From Helicobacteraceae bacterium (lineage in GTDB: Bacteria > Campylobacterota > Campylobacteria > Campylobacterales > SZUA-545), in assembly GCA_031276985.1 (NCBI GenBank), contig JAISMA010000118.1, positions 1 through 5,961 on the forward strand: a stretch of 5,961 nt of DNA, read 5' to 3'. This document shows positions 1 to 4,997 of the stretch, one piece after another; position 1 is the stretch's first letter; each line of letters starts with the position of its first letter. The notes beneath the pieces were generated by a model, which saw only the letters and a list, made by a program, of their open reading frames with translations, was not told the origin of the DNA and ran no database searches. The translations under genes and the position numbers were made by a program.

Positions 1-48
1 GGCGCACTTGTTTGAATTGGCGATTGGTGGCGCGATGAATAAAGACAT
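1..48 (-). CDS. Possible 5' end of a further minus-strand gene, cut by the window edge
   Basis: On the minus strand an ATG lies 2 bp after the TAA stop of the Sel1-repeat gene and opens 16 codons without a stop before the window ends (starts MSLFIAPPIANSNK). The tight spacing fits continuation of the minus-strand operon. There is no convincing Shine-Dalgarno sequence, only a GGCGG rather far upstream, and 16 codons are too few to recognise a family. It could equally be chance open sequence. No terminator is visible between the two frames. Confidence 0.25.
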   Translation of the reverse strand, partial: MSLFIAPPIANSNKCA

Positions 49-50
49 AG

Positions 51-869
51 TTAATCGATGCCGCCATTGTAATGTTTGGGCAAGTCAAGGGTTTGGTGGA
101 GTTTGTAGGCTTGCTTGAGTTCGTCGGATGTTAAGTTCCAATCGGATTTAAGACCGCCTATTATCTCCTCTTTGGAGTATTTGCCAATCAAGCCTAGTTG
201 ATAAGCTCCCGCCGTTACTTTATCGTTGTACTGATCATGATATAGAACGCTTAACGCTTGAATACCCTTATAATCGCCTTGATTATAAGCGATCTTATAC
301 CACTTTTCAGCGTTTTCGTAATCTTGTAGTTGTTGTTTATATACCAATCCTAAAGAATAAGCCGCGTTTTTATCGCCTTTATTATGCGCGATCTTGTACC
401 ATTCGATCGTTTTTGGATAGTCTTTTAATATATCGGCGTAAAGAATACCTAGCGCAAAAGCCGCGTCTTTATCGCCTAGTTTATAAGCGATCTTGTACCA
501 CTTTTCTGCGTTTTCGTAATCTTCTAGTTGCTGTTTATATACCAAACCTAAAGAATAAGCCGCGCCGCCGTCTTTATAACCGCTTTGTTCGTAAACTTTA
601 GTAAACAATTCAATCGCTTTTGGATAATCTTTTAACATTCTACGATAGAACGAAGCGAGATCAAACGCCGCGTCGGTGTTATTGCGCTCTACCGCTTGGT
701 TGTAAAGCCAAGTAGCGTGGGGATAAGGTTTTAATCGTTTATCGTATTCGCCGTAGATATGCAGGTATTTGGGAGCGGATAGCGCAAGAACGCATAAGCT
801 AAAGAATAGCGTTAAAACTCTGATCGCGCTATCGCTTCTTTTAGCGCTAAAGTTTAGGGCGTTATTCAT
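51..869 (-). CDS. Exported or membrane-anchored Sel1/TPR-like repeat protein
   Basis: A 272-residue protein of unknown specific function. Residues 1-17 are polar and basic, followed by a hydrophobic segment at about 18-32 (VLTLFFSLCVLALSA). This is a Sec signal peptide or an N-terminal anchor; no good lipobox surrounds Cys26, and Pro33 directly after the Ala makes cleavage there doubtful, so an uncleaved anchor is possible. Residues 67-201 hold four helical repeats beginning AAF or AAY: 67-102, then 103-135, 136-168 and 169-201. The last three are exactly 33 residues, three shorter than the usual 36-residue Sel1 unit, with the inter-helix loop reduced (for example KQQLEDYENAEKWY). A degenerate fifth repeat follows, then a charged tail. 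Unlike the Cys-paired Sel1/Hcp proteins of Campylobacterota, the repeats have no cysteines. Such solenoids usually mediate protein-protein contacts. The ATG overlaps the nuclease stop by 8 bp (ATGAATAA), suggesting translational coupling; the Shine-Dalgarno is weak (AAAGAA). The gene looks more AT-rich than the right-hand operon. Confidence 0.85.
   Translation of the reverse strand: MNNALNFSAKRSDSAIRVLTLFFSLCVLALSAPKYLHIYGEYDKRLKPYPHATWLYNQAVERNNTDAAFDLASFYRRMLKDYPKAIELFTKVYEQSGYKDGGAAYSLGLVYKQQLEDYENAEKWYKIAYKLGDKDAAFALGILYADILKDYPKTIEWYKIAHNKGDKNAAYSLGLVYKQQLQDYENAEKWYKIAYNQGDYKGIQALSVLYHDQYNDKVTAGAYQLGLIGKYSKEEIIGGLKSDWNLTSDELKQAYKLHQTLDLPKHYNGGID
267..563 (-). repeat. 198-bp-period tandem duplication inside the Sel1-repeat gene
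   Basis: The 99-bp blocks 465-563 (protein repeat 2) and 267-365 (repeat 4) align without gaps at an offset of exactly 198 bp, with about 11 mismatches by eye (about 89% identity). The block between them (366-464, repeat 3) instead resembles repeat 1 at protein level (both carry LKDYPK). The pattern A-B-A'-B' therefore points to duplication of a two-repeat unit rather than of single repeats. The copies stay in frame. Confidence 0.85.
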
Positions 870-1989
870 CGTATTCTTTGCGATTGTTCGCGGTTGTTGA
901 GCGCGGATTCGGTTGGTTTTTTGGCGCGTTTGGTTTGGGGAAGGTTTTGCGCGAAAGTTGGGGTTTTACGCGATCGGCGGGTTGCGCGAAAGAAGACTGT
1001 TTGTCCGTAGCGCGATCTGTGAAACGTTTGGGCGAAGGACGCTTATTTTTGGCGCGGTCGGCGGAAAGAGAGCGATCGGTATTTACGCGATTGGCGTTTT
1101 GCGCGTTTGACGGCGGCGCTTTTGGCGCGTCGATCGCCTTGAATTTACTTAGCAGATTATATTTTGCCAAATAGCTTTCGGCGTTTGGCGCGCTTTGTTC
1201 GGCGGTTTGGCGGGCGGCTTTAAGCGCGGCATGAAAGAGCGGAAAAAACTTGCGCGGAACGCACCTTAGATCGATTAACGTCCGATTGCGTATGTAGTTT
1301 GCGGTTATCCGCTCAATTTCGGAGTCGTCTTTGTAGTAAGCCCTGAAAGTTTCCACGCTTGTAATATCCACGTCCTTTAATCTCGCGTCGGTAAGCCTTC
1401 TTCTGCCAAAGCTGCCGATGAGATAATCCTCGTCCGCGTAAATGCTAGGCACGCTATCGGAACTGTCGCCGCGCAAAAGCTGCGCTTTGAATGCTTTCGG
1501 ATCGAATTGCAAAAAGCTGCGTTTGCCCGCGCTCCACTGGCTGATATTCGGCGATCGCAAAAGCTGCGTCAAATCCTTATCGGACGAGATAATAAGATGA
1601 CGTTTGTTTTTTGGCGCGTAAAAACGGCACGCGAGCGCTATTAGATCGTCGGCTTCCATAGCGTCGACGGATACGATCGCGTATGGCAAATTCGCTCTCA
1701 TTTCGTCGATAATCGAATCTTGCAGGCTGTGAAGTTTGTCCCAATCGACGTCGTCGCTCAATCGTCTTTCGGCGCGTTTTTTCTTGTATCCCGCGAAAAG
1801 CTCCACGCGCCAATATTTGCCCGAATCCGCGAAAATATGCAGTTTTCCGTACTTTCTAAAGCGCTTGCAAACGACGAAAAGTCGGCTTAAAAACGTCGAT
1901 CGCAAATGGTCTTTGGAGTACAACAATCCGCGCTTTCTCAAGCTAAACGCCGCCTGAATAAACAGCGAGCTAAAATCTAGCAGCAACAT
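862..1989 (-). CDS. T4 RNase H-like 5'-3' exonuclease / flap nuclease (FEN superfamily) with disordered basic tail
   Basis: The product is predicted to remove RNA primers or 5' flaps from DNA, or to degrade 5' ends, using two metal ions. Numbered from the chosen start (375 aa), it follows phage T4 RNase H closely: LLLDFSS with Asp5; FADSG-YWR with Asp55; a KKKR arch/helical-gateway segment at 69-72; MEADD at 111-115 (Glu112, Asp114, Asp115); ISSDKDLTQL with Asp137 and Asp139; QWS at 151-153; and LLRGDSSDSVPS with Asp175 and Asp178. These match T4 Asp19, Asp71, Glu130/Asp132/Asp133, Asp155/Asp157 and Asp197/Asp200 from memory, so it should be active. Residues 288-375 are a low-complexity K/R/N/P/S tail absent from T4 RNase H (305 aa). 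I chose the ATG at 1989 because AAAGGA lies 5 nt upstream and the -10-like element at 2018-2023 would start transcription just above it. The longer frame from 2052 lacks a Shine-Dalgarno and adds 21 residues before the conserved start. The gene is divergent from the GTPase operon and overlaps the Sel1 gene by 8 bp. A viral origin is possible, but no other phage gene is visible. Confidence 0.88.
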   Translation of the reverse strand: MLLLDFSSLFIQAAFSLRKRGLLYSKDHLRSTFLSRLFVVCKRFRKYGKLHIFADSGKYWRVELFAGYKKKRAERRLSDDVDWDKLHSLQDSIIDEMRANLPYAIVSVDAMEADDLIALACRFYAPKNKRHLIISSDKDLTQLLRSPNISQWSAGKRSFLQFDPKAFKAQLLRGDSSDSVPSIYADEDYLIGSFGRRRLTDARLKDVDITSVETFRAYYKDDSEIERITANYIRNRTLIDLRCVPRKFFPLFHAALKAARQTAEQSAPNAESYLAKYNLLSKFKAIDAPKAPPSNAQNANRVNTDRSLSADRAKNKRPSPKRFTDRATDKQSSFAQPADRVKPQLSRKTFPKPNAPKNQPNPRSTTANNRKEYDE

Positions 1990-1994
1990 ATTCG

Positions 1995-2000
1995 TCCTTT
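1995..2000 (-). promoter_or_regulatory. Ribosome binding site that fixes the nuclease start
   Basis: The minus strand reads AAAGGA, then CGAAT, then ATG at 1989. This is a good Shine-Dalgarno at 5-nt spacing. The in-frame upstream candidates (ATG at 2052 and a Met at 2022) have no comparable sequence, so 1989 is preferred as the start. Confidence 0.7.
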
Positions 2001-2017
2001 TGGGCAAAATTGTTTGT

Positions 2018-2023
2018 ATCATA
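2018..2023 (-). promoter_or_regulatory. Candidate -10 element for the nuclease/Sel1 transcript
   Basis: The minus strand reads GATATGAT: a TATGAT hexamer (one change from TATAAT) preceded by G at -2, which fits the gnTAnnAT pattern of Campylobacter sigma-70 promoters. No TTGACA-like -35 is seen, as is common in that group. Transcription would begin near 2011, about 20 nt above the chosen ATG. Sequence match only. Confidence 0.4.
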
Positions 2024-2071
2024 TCGCAACGAAAATTTTTTACGAGCCTCAAAAAGGGCGCAGTCGCGTTT

Positions 2072-2080
2072 TGCTAGAAT
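2072..2080 (+). promoter_or_regulatory. Candidate extended -10 promoter for the coiled-coil/OmpA/GTPase/GGDEF operon
   Basis: TGCTAGAAT is an extended -10 (TGn plus TAGAAT) and matches the Campylobacter-type gnTAnaAT consensus at every fixed position. It is preceded by a short T-run (GTTTTG) and followed by AT-rich sequence. The predicted start is near 2087, leaving a leader of about 40 nt before the ATG at 2128. No -35 hexamer is evident. Confidence 0.5.
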
Positions 2081-2118
2081 TAAAAGCGTAAAACATTGTT
2101 TTCGTCAAGTTAAACAAC

Positions 2119-2122
2119 GGAG
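2119..2122 (+). promoter_or_regulatory. Ribosome binding site of the coiled-coil gene
   Basis: GGAG followed by CGAGT and ATG at 2128 gives 5-nt spacing. It supports this start over the internal Met at 2161, which lies before the better-conserved-looking part of the protein. Confidence 0.6.
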
Positions 2123-2127
2123 CGAGT

Positions 2128-2652
2128 ATGTCAGCCGACGATCAAGACGCCGCAAGCGGCATGGAGCAGGTGCGTCATCTACTGTTTGGCGCGCAGGTCA
2201 AGCAGATAGAAGAGCGCATCAAAAACCTAGAAGATCTCTTCGCCTCAAGCCTCGACGCGCTTAAAAGCGAGGTTCTGGCGTCGCTGGCGCGGCAGGAGCG
2301 ATCGCTGTTGAACAAGATCGAAGAGGAAAGCGCGCGGCGAAGCGAGGGCGAAAACGTCGTGGAAAGCAAAACGGAGCGCGTAAGCGAGGAGATCAAATCG
2401 AGCGTGGCGGCGTTAAGCGAGTCGCTTTCAAAAGCGCAAAGCGGGCTAAACGCGCTAATCGTCGAATCCGTCGACAGGCTTTCAAACGCCTTGAGCGATC
2501 GGCATAACGACGCGCTAAACGCCATAAACGATTTAGCCGTTTCGCTACGCAAAGAGCTGGCGTCCAAAGCCGCCCTCGCCAAACTATTCGCGGAGCTTGC
2601 CGACGACGCGGCGAGCCAAAGCGATCGGGCGATTGATGAGCGCGCGCGCTAA
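2128..2652 (+). CDS. Cytoplasmic coiled-coil protein, first gene of the OmpA/GTPase operon
   Basis: A 174-residue protein of unknown function. It has no signal peptide or membrane segment and contains no proline, cysteine, tryptophan or tyrosine. Residues 12-150 are almost wholly helix-forming, with heptad-like Leu/Ile/Val spacing (for example VKQIEERIKNLEDLF and ALSESLSKAQSGLNALI), so it should be a long coiled coil. A short segment near the N-terminus (VRHLLFGAQVKQIEERIKNL) and one near the C-terminus (ALAKLFAELADDA) look like short docking elements; my recollection is that related LLxGxxQ...LE segments sit in front of OmpA-like proteins of this kind in other bacteria. That suggests a partner, or a split-off N-terminal part, of the next gene's product. 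The OmpA-like gene starts inside its 3' end (17-bp overlap), implying translational coupling and possibly a shared complex. The proposed role as adaptor or scaffold is inference from context. Confidence 0.82.
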   Translation: MSADDQDAASGMEQVRHLLFGAQVKQIEERIKNLEDLFASSLDALKSEVLASLARQERSLLNKIEEESARRSEGENVVESKTERVSEEIKSSVAALSESLSKAQSGLNALIVESVDRLSNALSDRHNDALNAINDLAVSLRKELASKAALAKLFAELADDAASQSDRAIDERAR

Positions 2653-4462
2653 AAACGACGCCGCGAACGACAACGGCGAAGAAACGCTGCTTGCCAAAGA
2701 GGCGAAAGAGCGGGAGCTTCGCTGGAAAGATCTGCCGCCGCCGATTGACGATCCGGAGCTTATCGAGTTAAGATCGCGGTTGTTTGCCCGCGAGCTTTTC
2801 ATCATCGAGAAACTTAAACGAATGCTTGACGGCGGGCGTTTTAGCGCCGCCGAAATGATGAAGGTAATATCCGATTCGATCGTGGCGCGGGCGGGCAAAG
2901 ACGAGCGGTTTTTGTACGCTTTAACGCCGCTGGTCGAGCGGATTGTCTCCAAATCGATGAAAACCCGTCAAAACGAGTTTGTCGATCTGCTTTTTCCGCT
3001 GATGGGTCCGTCGATTAGAAAATCAATCGGCGAAAATCTGCGATCCATGCTCAACAACTTCTCGCAAAGCCTTGAAAACTCGCTTTCGTGGCGCGGAATC
3101 CGCTGGCGTTTGGAGGCGTGGCGATCGGGCAAAAGTTTTAGCGACGTGGTTATGTTGCATACGATCGTTTATAAGGTCGAGCAGATATTTTTCGTGCATA
3201 GCAAAACGGGGCTGGCGTTGGCGCGCGCGAGCGCGGAAGGCGAGGAAGAGCAAGAGGCGGATATGGTTAGCGCCATGCTTACCGCTATCAACGATTTCGC
3301 GCGCGACTGCCTTAAAGGCGACGAGCGCGATCATCTGGAATCGCTCAATATGGGCGCGTACGCGATTGTCATCGAGAAGCAAAACGAAGCGTATTTGGCG
3401 TGCGTCGTGCGCGGAACGCCGAGCGAAGAGCTTAGATCGCGCATTCGGGACGCGCTTGATCTGTTGCTGGTCGAATACGCCGCGCAGCTTGCCGAGTTTA
3501 ACGGCGATCTAACGCCGTTTCAGTACGCGCCGAGATTTTTAGAGCCGTTGCTGGAGGCGCGTTACGTCAAAGAGCGCAAACTGCTACCCACGTGGGGCAA
3601 AGCGGTTGCGATCGCGGTTTTGGCGCTGTTGTTTGGCGCGCTTGGTTTTATGTATTGGCGGCATTTGCTGTGGGAGAGATATATCGACGACGCGACGGCG
3701 ACGCTGACCAAAGAGGCGGGCGTTTTGGTGATTGCCAAAGACAAACTCGGCGGCGGAAAAGTCCGTTTGCGGCTTTTGCTGGACGAACTCGCCAAAAAGC
3801 CCGAAGAGGCGATTGCGAACAATCCCGCCGCAAAAGATATAGAGATAGTTTACACGCCGTTTGTCTCTTTAGAGCCTGAAATCACGCAAAAGCGGGTCGA
3901 GCTTTTGCTTGACGCGCCGCAGGGGGTAACGACGAGTTTCAAAGACGGCGTCGTAACGCTAAAAGGCGCGGCGCCGCTTGAGTGGATCAACTACGCCAAA
4001 CGGGTTTTGCAAGAGGTTCCTGGCGTAAAAGCGGTTGATTCGCGGGAGTTAAGCGATCCGTATATGTCGCAAATTACGGAGCTAATCGCGGCGATCGAAG
4101 CGATTAAAATCGAGTTTCCGATAGGCAAAGCCGATCCGTTTGAGCAAGATAAACCAAAACTGCAACAGGTTGTGGATATGCTAGTCGAATTGGAGAGCGT
4201 CGCGTATAAGGTCGGATTATTGCCGAGTCTCGCCGTGTATGGACACGCGGACGCTACGGGATCGACGAAATACAACTACGAAGTCAGTCGAGCCAGAGCC
4301 GCCGCGATCGCCGCCGCGCTTTACGAACGCGGCAGCGCGATTCCCGTCGAAATGTACGGCATGGGATCAAAATATCCAAAAACGGACGCGACAAACTCCG
4401 ATCGCGCGAGCAGGCGCATAGAAATGAGGGTGCGATTGTTGCAATCGACGAACGCGTATTAG
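2636..4462 (+). CDS. Trans-envelope protein: cytoplasmic regulatory domain, one TM helix, BON-like and OmpA-like peptidoglycan-binding domain
   Basis: Numbering is from the ATG at 2636 (608 aa). An in-frame TTG at 2597 would add 13 residues, but its GGAG is only 1 nt away. Residues 1-320 are soluble and cytoplasmic. They include an N-terminal helical region containing FPLMGPSIRKSIGENL (about 120-135) and RWRLEAWRSGKSFSDVVML (156-174), then an alpha/beta stretch (about 180-290) opening VEQIFFVHSKTGLALAR. Residues 322-341 (AVAIAVLALLFGALGFMYW) are the only membrane span, with basic residues before it (N-in). The periplasmic part has an SLEPEI linker, a BON-like fold at about 420-472 (DGVVTLKGAA, VPGVKAV) and an OmpA-like domain at about 493-605. 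In the latter, Asp539 (GHAD) and Arg554 (SRAR) are 15 residues apart, as are the diaminopimelate-binding pair Asp241/Arg256 of E. coli OmpA, and the C-terminal RASRRIEM matches the family RRxE motif. It should bind the cell wall while exposing a large cytoplasmic domain to the GTPase encoded next. It has no beta-barrel and no MotB-like short N-terminus, so it is neither a porin nor a stator. The exact role is unknown. Confidence 0.88.
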   Translation: MSARAKNDAANDNGEETLLAKEAKERELRWKDLPPPIDDPELIELRSRLFARELFIIEKLKRMLDGGRFSAAEMMKVISDSIVARAGKDERFLYALTPLVERIVSKSMKTRQNEFVDLLFPLMGPSIRKSIGENLRSMLNNFSQSLENSLSWRGIRWRLEAWRSGKSFSDVVMLHTIVYKVEQIFFVHSKTGLALARASAEGEEEQEADMVSAMLTAINDFARDCLKGDERDHLESLNMGAYAIVIEKQNEAYLACVVRGTPSEELRSRIRDALDLLLVEYAAQLAEFNGDLTPFQYAPRFLEPLLEARYVKERKLLPTWGKAVAIAVLALLFGALGFMYWRHLLWERYIDDATATLTKEAGVLVIAKDKLGGGKVRLRLLLDELAKKPEEAIANNPAAKDIEIVYTPFVSLEPEITQKRVELLLDAPQGVTTSFKDGVVTLKGAAPLEWINYAKRVLQEVPGVKAVDSRELSDPYMSQITELIAAIEAIKIEFPIGKADPFEQDKPKLQQVVDMLVELESVAYKVGLLPSLAVYGHADATGSTKYNYEVSRARAAAIAAALYERGSAIPVEMYGMGSKYPKTDATNSDRASRRIEMRVRLLQSTNAY

Positions 4463-4478
4463 ATATAAAGCGACAATT

Positions 4479-4997
4479 ATGATAAGTAAAAAAGTATGCG
4501 TATTGGGTTCTTTTTCCGTCGGTAAAACTTCGCTTACGGGACGATACGTTCATTCCGTTTTTAGCGATCGGTATCTATCTACAATCGGCGTAAAGATAAG
4601 CAAAAAAGAGTTAATTTGCGATTCGCTGCCAAGCGTAACGCTTGTGATATGGGATTTGGAAGGAAGAGATATTTACACAAATATCAACGTTTCGCATTTG
4701 CGCGGCGCGTCGGGTTTTTTTGTCGTCGCGGACGGCACGAGAAACGAGACGCTAGACGAAGCGTTAAACATTCGCGCGCTGGCGCTTGAAGTGATCGGCG
4801 CGGACGCGCCAAACTATCTGCTTATAAATAAATCGGATCTGCTTTGCGAATGGGAGATCGTCGACAAGCAGTTGGAGGCGATCGCGCAAAAGGGCGTGAA
4901 AGCGATTAAAACCAGCGCAAAAACGGGCGATTCGGTAAACGCGGCGTTTGAAGCGCTTGGGCGCGATATGCTGATTAAAGAAGGAATTATTTCATGA
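4479..4997 (+). CDS. Rab/Ras-like small GTPase with non-canonical switch II
   Basis: A 172-residue, single-domain GTPase with all five G motifs: P-loop GSFSVGKT (10-17); switch I STIGV with Mg-binding Thr35; switch II WDLEGRD (58-64, Asp59 and Gly62); NKSD (117-120); and SAK (146-148). The layout, including STIGV and WD, is closer to Rab/Ras than to Era, Obg or MglA types. The residue equivalent to Ras Gln61 is Arg63, so intrinsic GTP hydrolysis may be slow and depend on a partner. There is no C-terminal cysteine for prenylation (ends KEGIIS) and no membrane segment, so localisation would come from a protein partner, plausibly the OmpA-like membrane protein encoded 16 bp upstream. The start has only a weak Shine-Dalgarno (AAAG), but it begins two residues before the conserved KKVCVLG strand and is the only sensible start. 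The stop overlaps the GGDEF gene (ATGA). A switch controlling the cyclase or a polarity/motility process is inference. Confidence 0.92.
   Translation: MISKKVCVLGSFSVGKTSLTGRYVHSVFSDRYLSTIGVKISKKELICDSLPSVTLVIWDLEGRDIYTNINVSHLRGASGFFVVADGTRNETLDEALNIRALALEVIGADAPNYLLINKSDLLCEWEIVDKQLEAIAQKGVKAIKTSAKTGDSVNAAFEALGRDMLIKEGIIS
4981..4985 (+). promoter_or_regulatory. Ribosome binding site of the GGDEF gene inside the GTPase gene
   Basis: AAGGA lies 8 nt before the ATG at 4994, within the last codons of the GTPase gene. With the ATGA stop/start overlap it indicates that the two proteins are made in a coupled way. Confidence 0.65.

Noticed and set aside
971..1131. CRISPR-like or iteron array from repeated GCGATCGG-type words
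   Set aside because: The words are short, unevenly spaced and degenerate, lie within the nuclease coding frame, and belong to the general CGATCG excess of the window.
878..1174. 98-codon plus-strand frame opposite the nuclease tail
   Set aside because: It is antisense to the low-complexity tail; its Phe/Gly/Arg-rich content reflects repetitive GCG/TTT words. The nuclease frame is continuous from a conserved N-terminus.
2175..2582. Long open frame on the minus strand opposite the coiled-coil gene (135 codons)
   Set aside because: It lies wholly antisense to a gene with a Shine-Dalgarno and promoter, has Ser/Arg/Leu-rich composition typical of the complement of Ala/Glu/Arg-rich coding DNA, and has no recognisable motif.
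2597..2635. TTG start at 2597 for the OmpA-like protein
   Set aside because: The only GGAG is 1 nt from the TTG, too close to work, and the 13 extra residues are basic and unremarkable. The ATG at 2636 gives the usual short overlap with the upstream gene.
3072..3512. 146-codon plus-strand frame inside the OmpA-like gene
   Set aside because: It is an out-of-frame shadow, very rich in Arg, Trp and Ser, within a gene whose own frame has clear domains.
3595..3660. MotB/ExbD-type flagellar or Tol stator protein
   Set aside because: MotB-like proteins have a short cytoplasmic tail and a TM helix with a key Asp near the N-terminus. Here the TM helix follows about 320 cytoplasmic residues and has no acidic residue, and no MotA/ExbB partner gene is present.
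4479..4997. MglA-type polarity GTPase
   Set aside because: Switch I and II (STIGV, WDLEGRD) and the NKSD layout are Rab/Ras-like, and no MglB gene with a stand-alone roadblock domain is adjacent.
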